This document shows positions 7,990 to 16,205 of a stretch of 64,000 nucleotides of DNA, piece after piece. Origin of the DNA: Cronobacter sakazakii (GTDB lineage Bacteria; Pseudomonadota; Gammaproteobacteria; Enterobacterales; Enterobacteriaceae); the NCBI RefSeq assembly GCF_000982825.1, contig NZ_CP011047.1, forward strand, positions 806,001 through 870,000, given 5' to 3'. The notes under the pieces are model-generated. The model saw only the letters and a program-made list of their open reading frames with translations, was not told the origin of the DNA and searched no databases. Numbering within the stretch: position 1 is the stretch's first letter; every line of letters begins with the position of its first letter. The position numbers were made by a program, and so were the translations under genes.

Positions 7990-10659
7990 TTATCCGGCCG
8001 TGAGCGCCGTCTGCCGCCGCCGGTCGGTGGAGAGTTGCAGCGGCGATGAAGACGACGCCACGCCTGAGGGCGGCAGACACGGCGTCTCGAAACGCTGAAT
8101 CGACTGGCGCTGTCCCTCCGCCTGCGGCATCAGCAAATAGCTGATAAGACACTGCATCCCTACGCTCTCGCCCCACTTAACCGTAAGCTGGCCCTGGTTG
8201 TTGCCAACGCGGGCATAAACCAGCCCGCCCTGTCCTGCCGAGCCCACCTGATTGCCTTCGGCATCAAACACCACCGCGCCGAACGGCACCGGTTCGCCCT
8301 GATAGTTCGACGCGATAAGTACCGGTGTGCCGGTATTGGTTTTGTAGGTGAGCTTCACCACTGCCCCAAGATACGGCGCTACTTTCTGCGACGTGTTCTC
8401 CAGCTCCACATTCACCGGCGCGGTTTTCGGATCGACCGTAATGTCGTTGAACTGGTACGGGTCGAGATACGGCACAGCGGCATAGCCACGTCCATCCACA
8501 AACACGCCAGGATAGGACGACACCGCCGCGCCGCGCGCGCCTTTCGCCTCAACCAGCGCGAAAGTGTCCGAGGTATAGGGCGTAAATGTCAGCCCACCGG
8601 AATGACCAAGAATGGTGCCGGTCGCGCCAAGCGACACGCTACTGTAGTGATCGCCCACGCTGTAGCCGCCACTCACTGAGGTAACCTGGCTGCGGTAATC
8701 GGCGTTAAACGAACCGCTGGTGCCTTGTCCCTGATCGCCGTTCATCGCGGTCACGCTGTAGTTCATCTGGTTATAATCGCCAAGCGAACCGGAAACGCCG
8801 ACCTGCTGCCCGTCGTGGCCGTTGCTGTCGCGCGTCAAATCGATATGCGCGTGTGGCGTATGCTGTTCGAAGCCCTCGCCCAGCGGGAAGCTCATCGTCA
8901 GCAAATAGTTCGTCTGCCCTTCGTTCTCTTTGCTGTAGGTGCGGCTCACCGTCACGCCATACGTCAGGCTTTTATAGTTGTTGTTGTAACCGACCTGGAA
9001 CTGTTTATCGGAGCCCGCTTTATTCCAGTAATCCTGTAACGAGCCGCTGAGATAAAACTGTCCCCAGCCGTCATCGAGCCCCTGGCTGACCGTTGCCACG
9101 AACTGATTTTTCATGCGCAGGATATTGTCTGGCGACTCGCCGCGATCGACCGCATCGCGCGTCAGCATGGCGGTCTGGAAATCCATATACTGACTGGTCG
9201 CGAAGCGATACGCCGCCAGTGAAATGTTGCTGCGCGTCTCCGTGATATCTTTGCTGAAGCTGATTTTATAGCTCTGCCCGCTCAGGCTGTCGGCTCGACG
9301 CTGGCCCAGGAAAGAGGTGCCGTTATCCAGATGCGTGCGCGCCTGCGTGACGTCCAGCGCCAGCGAGCCGATGGGCGTACCGAAAGCCATCCCGAACAGC
9401 AGCGCGTAATAGCCCTGGCTCACCTGCACGCCGCCGTAACTCGTCAGGCGGTTGGAGATCCCGTACTGGTAAGTGGCCTGATACAGCGCCGGTTTGGTGC
9501 GCAGCGAATCGTTGCGATATTCGCCTGCGACCACGGAATAACGCAGCGCGCCGGGGCGTAACTGCTGCGCCACCGAGGCATAAGGCACCTGGAAATGCTG
9601 TTCGCTGCCGTCGGCTTCATAAACCGTTACGTCCAGATTGCCGCCGTAGCCGGTCGGGTAGAGATCGTTAATCGCGAATTCGCCGGGCGCGACGGTGGTT
9701 TCATAAATGGTCTGCCCGCTCTGGCGCACCGTCACGCGGGCGTTAGTACGGGCGACGCCGCGGATATCCGGCGCGTAACCGCGCTGCGATTCCGGCAGCA
9801 TCCGCTCGTCGCTCGCGACCTGCACGCCTTTGAAAGGCAGCGTGTCAAACACCTGGCCCTGGGTGCTGGTTTCCCCGATCAACGCGCGTCCTTTGATAAC
9901 CGGAATATCGCGTTGCAAATAGGTGCTGATGCTGCTGTATTGCCGCTCGCCCTCTTCCATATAGCTGTAATAGCCGTTATGACGAAGATACCAGGCACCG
10001 ACGTTCAGGCCGCCTTCAAGGCTTGAATAAAAGGAGTCGAGCGTTTTGCCATTCGCGTGGCTGGAATAACCATTCATGTTATACCCGAGCATCAGCGCAG
10101 GAATACCGCTGTCCCATAGCTCCGGGTTTACGCTTCCGCGCGCGTTATGCAGCAGGTAGATTTGCGGCACGGAAATATCGAGCCGCTGTTCGCTGGTATC
10201 AAAGGCGATTTCCGAATGCGGAAGCTTTTTCTCCAGATCAAGGCACTGTTCACCCTGCTGAAACGGCGTCAGGAAATCCTTAGGCAGTTTTTCATAATTA
10301 AACGGGATCGTTTTAATGAGGTCAGATGTCAGGCACACCCGGCTGGTTTTATCCGGCTGCGCCACGACATCGATTTCACTGGTGAGCGTCGCCTGGCCGT
10401 TGATATAAACCAGCGCACGATAGCGTCCCGGCAGCGCCGCCGCGCCATTAGCGAAACGGCTTAAATCTACCGAATTTTTATTTTCCAGGTTGAGGAAGAT
10501 ATTATCGAATTCGACATGCTCAGCAATATCGACCGGTTCTTGTTCAGACTTTCCCGGCAACTCCTGTGCCTTCCCCGGCGTCGCCAGCAGACAAATAATC
10601 ACAGCCATTATGCCTGGAGAGAACGTCGCCGCCTCTCCCTGGCGAAACCTGTTTTTCAT
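7990..10659 (-). CDS. Outer-membrane fimbrial usher (FimD/PapC family)
   Basis: An 889-residue outer-membrane usher that exports and orders fimbrial subunits delivered by the chaperone. A signal peptide (MAVIICLLATPGKAQ) is followed by the N-terminal chaperone-binding domain (FDNIFLNLENKNSVDLSRFA) and the beta-barrel with many aromatic strands. The plug region includes RGYAPDIRGVARTNARVTV and YPTGYGGNLDVTVYEADGS. The C-terminal domains contain NYQGEPVPFGAVVFDAEGNQ. The length is normal for the family. It lies between chaperone and adhesin genes in the usual operon order. Confidence 0.95.
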   Translation of the reverse strand: MKNRFRQGEAATFSPGIMAVIICLLATPGKAQELPGKSEQEPVDIAEHVEFDNIFLNLENKNSVDLSRFANGAAALPGRYRALVYINGQATLTSEIDVVAQPDKTSRVCLTSDLIKTIPFNYEKLPKDFLTPFQQGEQCLDLEKKLPHSEIAFDTSEQRLDISVPQIYLLHNARGSVNPELWDSGIPALMLGYNMNGYSSHANGKTLDSFYSSLEGGLNVGAWYLRHNGYYSYMEEGERQYSSISTYLQRDIPVIKGRALIGETSTQGQVFDTLPFKGVQVASDERMLPESQRGYAPDIRGVARTNARVTVRQSGQTIYETTVAPGEFAINDLYPTGYGGNLDVTVYEADGSEQHFQVPYASVAQQLRPGALRYSVVAGEYRNDSLRTKPALYQATYQYGISNRLTSYGGVQVSQGYYALLFGMAFGTPIGSLALDVTQARTHLDNGTSFLGQRRADSLSGQSYKISFSKDITETRSNISLAAYRFATSQYMDFQTAMLTRDAVDRGESPDNILRMKNQFVATVSQGLDDGWGQFYLSGSLQDYWNKAGSDKQFQVGYNNNYKSLTYGVTVSRTYSKENEGQTNYLLTMSFPLGEGFEQHTPHAHIDLTRDSNGHDGQQVGVSGSLGDYNQMNYSVTAMNGDQGQGTSGSFNADYRSQVTSVSGGYSVGDHYSSVSLGATGTILGHSGGLTFTPYTSDTFALVEAKGARGAAVSSYPGVFVDGRGYAAVPYLDPYQFNDITVDPKTAPVNVELENTSQKVAPYLGAVVKLTYKTNTGTPVLIASNYQGEPVPFGAVVFDAEGNQVGSAGQGGLVYARVGNNQGQLTVKWGESVGMQCLISYLLMPQAEGQRQSIQRFETPCLPPSGVASSSSPLQLSTDRRRQTALTAG

Positions 10660-10704
10660 CGCGCTTCTCTTTTACGGTGATAGTTGAATAAACAGAGCGA
10701 CGGC

Positions 10705-11400
10705 TTATTTCAGCGTCGCCTCGAATTCATTCAGCGCGCCATAATCATTCACAAAGACGCCTGCGAGTTTATTTCCCGGACTGCCAGGCAGTTTTATTGT
10801 CATGGTCGATTTCGGCGCAATCATGTCGGCATCGAGGGTTTTCCCGTTCACTGTCAGATTGACCAGGGAAATAAAATAGGGCGTGGGGTTTGCCGCTTCG
10901 ATAGTCTGTCCATTGGCGCGCCAGGTGACATGGTTAACAGCGTCATTGGCATTGCCTTCAAGCCCTGCAGGGCGAAGGAATAATTTAATGCGCGAGCGAA
11001 ACGCGACCTGTAAATAGTTATCGCTGAGCGTCGCTTTTTTAGCAGGAATTTCCAGCACGTTAAGCCAGTAAACCGATTCGCGATCGGCGGGCAATAATTT
11101 ACCGGTAAACGTAATACGCAGCGTCTGGCCTTTATCTGGTTCAACCCGGTTAATCGGTGGGGTTAAAATAAACGGCACCTGTATGGTTTCCGGCGCGGCG
11201 TCGGCATTGCCGTTATCGATCCAGCTTTGAATCAATACGGGCGAGGTGCCTTTATTATCGAGTTTTACGCTAACCTCTGGCGCATCGCTCGGATAAATCA
11301 CGCGGGTACCGGTAATAACGATACTGGCGATGGCCGCCGGGCAGGCAAACCCCATCACCAGTATGAAGAATGCGCTTTTCCAGGAAAGGGTATTCGCCAT
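10705..11400 (-). CDS. Periplasmic fimbrial chaperone (FimC/PapD family)
   Basis: A 231-residue periplasmic chaperone that folds and caps fimbrial subunits before delivery to the usher. The ATG at 11400 (MANTLSWKSAFFILVMG) has GGGAG upstream; the reading back to 11451 would have no signal peptide at its start. A signal peptide ends near PAAIA. Ig-like chaperone motifs follow: TRVIYPSDAPEVSVKLDN, then the G1-strand region RESVYWLNVLEIPAKK and a basic KLFLRPAGL. It is separated from the major-subunit gene by a stem-loop and lies 45 bp before the usher gene. Confidence 0.93.
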   Translation of the reverse strand: MANTLSWKSAFFILVMGFACPAAIASIVITGTRVIYPSDAPEVSVKLDNKGTSPVLIQSWIDNGNADAAPETIQVPFILTPPINRVEPDKGQTLRITFTGKLLPADRESVYWLNVLEIPAKKATLSDNYLQVAFRSRIKLFLRPAGLEGNANDAVNHVTWRANGQTIEAANPTPYFISLVNLTVNGKTLDADMIAPKSTMTIKLPGSPGNKLAGVFVNDYGALNEFEATLK

Positions 11401-11423
11401 GTGATTCACTCCCTTGAAGAAAT

Positions 11424-11446
11424 ACAGGAGGGATGCCCCCTCCTGT
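11424..11446 (-). promoter_or_regulatory. Stem-loop between the major fimbrin and chaperone genes
   Basis: ACAGGAGG and CCTCCTGT can pair around a short loop in the 54-bp gap. No T run follows on the minus strand, so it looks more like a partial attenuator or an mRNA-end stabiliser than a full terminator. Such hairpins are common after fimA-type genes, where they keep the main subunit in excess. It lies directly upstream of the chaperone ribosome-binding site. Confidence 0.6.
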
Positions 11447-11454
11447 CGCATTTT

Positions 11455-12012
11455 TTACTTATACATCAGTGAATAAACGACGCTGCTGTTAACCTTACCG
11501 GCCGTGGTGGCGTCTTCTGCGTAATATTCCACTGCGTAAGGCAGCGTGGCGGTGCCTTCGGTGGCGTCATACGTGACAAAGGTGGTTTTGGTGGACTGGC
11601 TGGCGTCGCCCGCTTTAATCACGTCGTAGGAAGTGCTGGAGCCGTCGCGCAGCTGGAGGCTGACTTTGGTGGCATTGTCTGCACCCGTAGCGTTTTTCAG
11701 ACGCCCCGTGACCGGATCGACAGACGCACCTGCTTCAAAGTAGGCCGCCACAGTTTTCAGCGTGCCCGCACAGTTAGTCAGATCCATCACAAAATTGGTG
11801 CGGCCCGCCGTTTTACCGGCCGCATCAAGCTGATTAATCCCCATGGTTGGCAGTGTAATGGTCGCATCAGAACCCTGGCCGTCAACATTTACGTCGCATG
11901 AAGTTGCGGTCAGCTCTCCTTCAAAGGTAATTGTGCCGGTGGAAGCAGCCTGCGCGGTCACGGCAAATCCCATTGCCGCAGCTAAAGAAAGGCCAAGTGC
12001 TAACTTTTTCAT
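11455..12012 (-). CDS. Major fimbrial subunit (type 1-like pilin)
   Basis: A 185-residue pilin. It has a clear signal peptide MKKLALGLSLAAAMGFAVTA cut after AQA, then a mature chain starting ASTGTITFEGELTATSCDV. The two conserved cysteines lie in TATSCDVN and LTNCAGTL and form the usual disulphide loop. The N-terminal alternating hydrophobic stretch is the donor strand, and the chain ends SSVVYSLMYK as expected for a polymerising subunit. It is the first gene of a four-gene leftward operon (subunit, chaperone, usher, adhesin). No fimbrial regulator or invertase gene lies next to it. Confidence 0.92.
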   Translation of the reverse strand: MKKLALGLSLAAAMGFAVTAQAASTGTITFEGELTATSCDVNVDGQGSDATITLPTMGINQLDAAGKTAGRTNFVMDLTNCAGTLKTVAAYFEAGASVDPVTGRLKNATGADNATKVSLQLRDGSSTSYDVIKAGDASQSTKTTFVTYDATEGTATLPYAVEYYAEDATTAGKVNSSVVYSLMYK

Positions 12013-12591
12013 ATATCATCCTAATTACATTAAAAGTTAAGCTATTTATCAAAATAGCCGGACTATATTCACAGCCTGTGAATATAATTTTCGCCCCGAA
12101 TGCGCCCTGCGTATCAGGACAAAGCTGGTGATCATCTGCTATAAAAATTCGCCCTGGACGGTTAATGGATTCGTTATCATTAGAGCGTCAGGGCAATGCT
12201 AATAAGCAACGTTATTAACCGCGTTACGATGATGGTGGCATTATAAAAAGCCCACTTCCAACAACAATAGACGAACCTATAACAGGTTCGATGATTAGAT
12301 ACAGTCACGCTAAAAAAGATCTTTAAAAATAACGGCATGAAAAATACCGAGCCAATTTCCTAAATACCAGGAAATCACAACCCTTATTAATCATAAAAAA
12401 GTAAAACACAGCAGAATTAACACTGAATGCACGGGCAATAACGCGCAAATTTAAAAATATTAACGCACCAGCAAAAGCATATTATTTTTATTCTGAATAG
12501 AATTCAGAACAAGAAATGAGAAAATCCAGGCATAGCGGGTTAATCTTTTCGTTGTTTATCTAACAACAACCCCTAATAACATGCGCACCAT
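12013..12591. promoter_or_regulatory. AT-rich region upstream of the fimbrial operon
   Basis: About 580 bp, much more AT-rich than its surroundings, without a credible gene. It must hold the leftward fimbrial promoter. Three small inverted repeats are visible: CGAACCT/AGGTTCG (about 12269-12287), TCTGAAT/ATTCAGA (about 12493-12510) and GTTGTT/AACAAC (about 12551-12568). High AT content next to fimbrial genes often means H-NS silencing, which is an inference here. No inverted pair long enough for a fim-type switch was seen. Confidence 0.5.
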
Positions 12592-12620
12592 AAAAAAGGA
12601 GGCCCGTGGCCTCCTTTTTT
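12592..12620 (-). terminator. Intrinsic terminator of mqo
   Basis: The stem GGAGGCC/GGCCTCC with loop CGT is flanked by A6 and T6 runs, so it can act on both strands. It lies 18 bp beyond the mqo stop and should end the leftward mqo transcript. Confidence 0.9.
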
Positions 12621-12637
12621 GCATTACACGCTTAGGG

Positions 12638-14296
12638 TTACAGCGCCATATCGTGCTGCGGGCTGGATGCCTGCGCCGGTTTGGCTTCCGGTGTGGCGGG
12701 CTTCGCATCTTTCATCTGGATAACCGGCGGTTTGGTAAGCTGCAGCGTCGCTGCCGTCTCGTCCCATACCTGCTGGGTCAGCGCCACGTTGCCGTTCAGC
12801 TTCTGACCATAGCTCGGCACGATCTCACGCAGTTTGCTCTGCCAGGCTTCAGATTTGAACTGCTCCGGGAAGAGCTGCTTGATAACGTTGATAGAGATAG
12901 GTGCCGCGGTGGACGCGCCAGGCGATGCGCCAAGCAGCGCCGCCAGGGTTTTCTGCTGGTCGGTGACGATTTCGGTGCCAAGCTTCAGCACGCCGCCTTT
13001 CTCCGGATCTTTTTTGATGATCTGAACGCGCTGACCCGCCTGGATAAGCTTCCAGTCCTCTTTACGCGCCGTCGGGTAGTACTCTTTCAGCGCTTCAAAG
13101 CGGTCTTCATCGCTCAGCATGACCTGACCAATCAGGTATTTCACCAGATCGAAATTATCGAGGCCCACATCGGTCATCGGCATAAAGTTGCTGGTGGTGG
13201 TGGTGCTCAGCAGATCGAAGAACGAACCGTTTTTCAGGAATTTAGTGGAGAACGTCGCGAATGGCCCGAACAGCACCACGCGTTTGCCGTCCAGGAAACG
13301 GGCGTCGAGGTGCGGCACGGACATCGGCGGCGCGCCAACGGATGCCTGACCATAGACTTTTTCGCCATGCTGGCGGGCGATTTCCGGGTTCTCAGACACC
13401 AGGAACGAGCCGCCAACCGGGAAGCCTGCGTAGTTATCCGCTTCAGGAATACCGGTTTTTTGCAGCAGCTTCAGCGCGCCGCCGCCTGCGCCGATGAACA
13501 CATATTTCGCGTCCACGGCGTGCTCTTTCCCGCTGTTTACGTCGGTTATCGTGACATGCCAGGAGTTATCGGCGTTGCGTTTAAAATCGGTAACTTCAGA
13601 GGAGGTTTCCAGCTTGAAGTTGCTGGTTTTTTTCAGGCTGCCCACCAGCTGACGGGTGATTTCGCCGTAGTTGACGTCGGTGCCGACCGGCGTCCAGGTC
13701 GCAGCGACTTTCTGCTTCGGATCGCGGCCTTCAATAATCAGCGGCGCCCATTTTTTGATTTGCTGCTGATCGGTGGAGAACTGCATTCCCTGGAACAGCG
13801 TGGTCTGCTGCAACGCCTGGTAGCGTTTGGTCAGGTACTCCACATTTTTATCGCCCCAGACAAAGCTCATGTGCGGCGTGGAGTTAATAAAGGAGTGCGG
13901 ATCGTTAAGCACACCGCGCTTCACCTGAGAAGACCAGAACTGACGAGAAATCATAAACGCTTCATTGATTTCCAGCGCTTTGGTCACGTCAATCGAACCG
14001 TCTTCACGCTCCGGCGTGTAGTTCAGCTCCATGTTCGCGGAGTGGCCGGTGCCTGCGTTATTCCAGCCGTTGGAGGATTCAAGCGCCACGCCGTCCAGTT
14101 TTTCTACCATCAGCTGTTTCCAGTCTGGCTGGATTTCCTGAAGGACCGTACCGAGCGACGCGCTCATGATGCCGCCGCCAATCAGCAGGACATCGGTTTT
14201 TTCCGTGGTGTTTTCCGCATAAGCGGCTGAACTGACAAGTAAAGCAATAAGCGAGAAAGCCGGTGCGTGCTTTCTGCTGAGCGTTATTTTAGACAT
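12638..14296 (-). CDS. mqo: Malate:quinone oxidoreductase
   Basis: A membrane-associated flavoenzyme that oxidises malate to oxaloacetate and passes electrons to quinone, bypassing malate dehydrogenase. The ATG at 14296 (MSKITLSRKHAPAF) gives 552 residues. The N-terminus has a signal-like hydrophobic stretch ending AAYA, then the FAD-binding motif LLIGGGIMSASLGT. Family blocks follow: SNGWNNAGTGHSANMELNYT, FIGAGGGALKLLQ, SVGAPPMSVPHLDAR and LLGASPGASTAAPI. It is a single gene with its own terminator. It lies between ppc and metF, where E. coli carries unrelated genes. Confidence 0.95.
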   Translation of the reverse strand: MSKITLSRKHAPAFSLIALLVSSAAYAENTTEKTDVLLIGGGIMSASLGTVLQEIQPDWKQLMVEKLDGVALESSNGWNNAGTGHSANMELNYTPEREDGSIDVTKALEINEAFMISRQFWSSQVKRGVLNDPHSFINSTPHMSFVWGDKNVEYLTKRYQALQQTTLFQGMQFSTDQQQIKKWAPLIIEGRDPKQKVAATWTPVGTDVNYGEITRQLVGSLKKTSNFKLETSSEVTDFKRNADNSWHVTITDVNSGKEHAVDAKYVFIGAGGGALKLLQKTGIPEADNYAGFPVGGSFLVSENPEIARQHGEKVYGQASVGAPPMSVPHLDARFLDGKRVVLFGPFATFSTKFLKNGSFFDLLSTTTTSNFMPMTDVGLDNFDLVKYLIGQVMLSDEDRFEALKEYYPTARKEDWKLIQAGQRVQIIKKDPEKGGVLKLGTEIVTDQQKTLAALLGASPGASTAAPISINVIKQLFPEQFKSEAWQSKLREIVPSYGQKLNGNVALTQQVWDETAATLQLTKPPVIQMKDAKPATPEAKPAQASSPQHDMAL

Positions 14297-14462
14297 CACA
14301 ATCAACTATCATTGAAAATTTAGCTGATTATTTTAACGCATCAATTAAACTTTTAAAATTATTAAAACAAAAAATTAACAACCGCAAAAAGCGTGCGGTT
14401 ATATCAGACGTTTCGCAGAAAAATACACAAATAGCGACGAATCATTTCGTTAAAATAAACAA

Positions 14463-14487
14463 CCGGTTCCGGTGATAAACGGAACCG
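14463..14487 (-). terminator. Candidate terminator downstream of the chemoreceptor gene
   Basis: GGTTCCG and CGGAACC can pair around an 8-base loop. On the minus strand the stem is followed by a T-rich tract (GGTTGTTTATTTT). It lies about 80 bp past the stop of the PAS chemoreceptor gene. A short stem makes this a moderate call. Confidence 0.5.
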
Positions 14488-14569
14488 AGATGTTGACGAT
14501 TCGCACTGACAAAATAAGTCGTTATGCCACGACAGACATGACGGTTATGCGCGACGACGCGGGCTGGCG

Positions 14570-15859
14570 TCAGGCGTTAATGACTTTGCCAATCGCGTTA
14601 ACGGCTTCGAGAATATTTTTAGCGTAGCCTTCAATCTCTTTGGTCAGCATCAGCGCCTCGCGCGAAATAGCCGTCGTGGACGCCACTTCTTTACCGCTGC
14701 GGCAGATAGAATCCAGCGCGCTTTTCGTCAGGTTATCGTTTTTCTCGGTGATGCGCGTTATTTTCCCGGTCGCGTCATCGATACGGTCAGCCAGTGATTT
14801 CACTTCGGTTGCGACCACAGAAAAACCTTTACCGGAATCGCCCGCGCGCGCCGCCTCCACCGAGGCGTTGAGTGACAGCAATTTGGTCTGCGTCGCTATC
14901 TGCGCAATCACCGATGACAGGTCCATAATGCTTTCCGAGTCGTTTTTCAGGTTGGTGACGATGCCGATAACCTGCTCCATATTGCTTTGGATATTCTCCA
15001 TTGCCGTGACGCAGTCATCTAAGGTCTTTCTGATCTCAACCGTTTTGGTCAGCGTCTCGCGGGAGACCGCTTCCGCTCTTTCCGTCGCCTGACGCTCATC
15101 GCGGCTTTTCTGTACTTCCGCCGTCACGTCATAGGCGAATTTCACCACGCGATAAAGGCGGCCTTTATCGTCAAAAACGGGGCTGTAACTGGCGCGCAGC
15201 CAGAGTTCATGACGATGTTTAGTGACGCGGCGAAAATCCCCGGAGGCGAATTCCCCGTGGTTCAGTTTGCGCCAGAAATCGGCATACTCTGCGCTCATCG
15301 CGTAGTCGCGCTCGCAGAAGATACGGTGATGCTTGCCGATAATTTCGTTCAGCGTGTATCCGGAAGCCTTACAGAAATTCTCGTTCGCCGAGACAATATG
15401 TCCGTCCGGCGTAAATTCAATGATTGCCATAGAGCGGTGCGCCGCCTTGAGGATGGCGTCTTTGTTCAGCGCGTCATGGATCCTTCCTGAGATATCACGC
15501 GCCAGTTTAAGAACATACTCTACGTTGTTATTTTTACCGAGGACCGGAATATAATTCGCCTCCAGCCACATTTCGCTGCCATCTTTTTTATAGCGCTGGA
15601 ATTTATCGCTGAAGGTTTCGCCGCGCCCAAGCCGTTGCCAGAACTGCTTATATTCAGGGCTGGCGGCATATTCCGGCGCGCAGAACATACGATGATGCTT
15701 ACCCACCAGTTCATTAAGCGAATATCCCATAGCCGCCTGGAAAGCCGGATTCGCTTCCACAATCGTGCCGTCGGGGCGGAAAAGAATAACCGCCATATGC
15801 GCTTTTATCGCTGAGAACGCCGCGTCGTTTTTTAAAATATTCGTTATCTTGCTAATCAT
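14570..15859 (-). CDS. Soluble chemoreceptor with two PAS domains (BdlA-like)
   Basis: A protein of about 429 residues starting MISKITNILKNDAAFSAIKA; an alternative start at 15892 adds 11 residues. Two PAS domains (about residues 20-130 and 140-255) share the signature GKHHRMFC / GKHHRIFC and a WL.A.Y.PV segment. A coiled-coil linker leads to a short methyl-accepting signalling domain with its hairpin tip in TKLLSLNASVEAARAGDSGK. No membrane segment or periplasmic domain is present, so it is cytosolic. The layout matches Pseudomonas BdlA, a biofilm-dispersal receptor. Function here is inferred from architecture only. No che or flagellar gene is nearby. Confidence 0.85.
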   Translation of the reverse strand: MISKITNILKNDAAFSAIKAHMAVILFRPDGTIVEANPAFQAAMGYSLNELVGKHHRMFCAPEYAASPEYKQFWQRLGRGETFSDKFQRYKKDGSEMWLEANYIPVLGKNNNVEYVLKLARDISGRIHDALNKDAILKAAHRSMAIIEFTPDGHIVSANENFCKASGYTLNEIIGKHHRIFCERDYAMSAEYADFWRKLNHGEFASGDFRRVTKHRHELWLRASYSPVFDDKGRLYRVVKFAYDVTAEVQKSRDERQATERAEAVSRETLTKTVEIRKTLDDCVTAMENIQSNMEQVIGIVTNLKNDSESIMDLSSVIAQIATQTKLLSLNASVEAARAGDSGKGFSVVATEVKSLADRIDDATGKITRITEKNDNLTKSALDSICRSGKEVASTTAISREALMLTKEIEGYAKNILEAVNAIGKVINA

Positions 15860-16163
15860 TATTGCTGTCCAGGAAGGTTTCTTACACAGCATATCGGCAA
15901 TAATGAATAAGGCATAACGTGTATTTTTATATCGCTACGATAGCTACCAGCCCTGGTATTTTTAATAATAAAAAACCAGCAATAATAATATGCAGGCTAA
16001 GCGTCATAAATAGCAGTGACGGGTTTAAAACGCCTGCCCGCAAAGGTAAAAAGCACGGTGATTTAGCTTAAGAAAAAATAACCTGTACAAGGCATATTTC
16101 GGTTGTACAGGTTTATAAAAACCCTGAAATATATATTTTGTAACACTCTGGTTAGCGCCAGAC
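15860..16163. other. Gene-free stretch between the chemoreceptor and metF
   Basis: About 300 bp, AT-rich, without a credible gene. It should contain the leftward promoter of the chemoreceptor gene. Its only strong feature is the hairpin at 16080-16113, described separately. Confidence 0.6.
16074..16113 (-). terminator. Second terminator-like hairpin downstream of metF
   Basis: An 11-bp perfect stem AACCTGTACAA/TTGTACAGGTT with a 12-base loop is followed on the minus strand by ATTTTTTC. It lies about 50 bp beyond the metF terminator, so it may be a back-up terminator or may end an unannotated short transcript. Confidence 0.6.
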
Positions 16164-16187
16164 AAAAAAGGAGGCTCGCGCCTCCTT
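16164..16187 (-). terminator. Intrinsic terminator of metF
   Basis: The stem AAGGAGGC/GCCTCCTT with a four-base loop is followed by a T run on the minus strand. It lies about 18 bp after the metF stop. Confidence 0.88.
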
Positions 16188-16205
16188 GTCATCTTCGCAA
16201 TAGCA

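Noticed and set aside
12013..12591. Invertible fimbrial promoter (fim-switch)
   Set aside because: Only short 6-7 bp inverted repeats are present, and no recombinase gene is nearby.
12581..14230. Long open frame (549 codons) antisense to mqo
   Set aside because: Antisense shadow of mqo, rich in Arg, His and Gln as expected for a reverse frame, and starting inside the mqo terminator.
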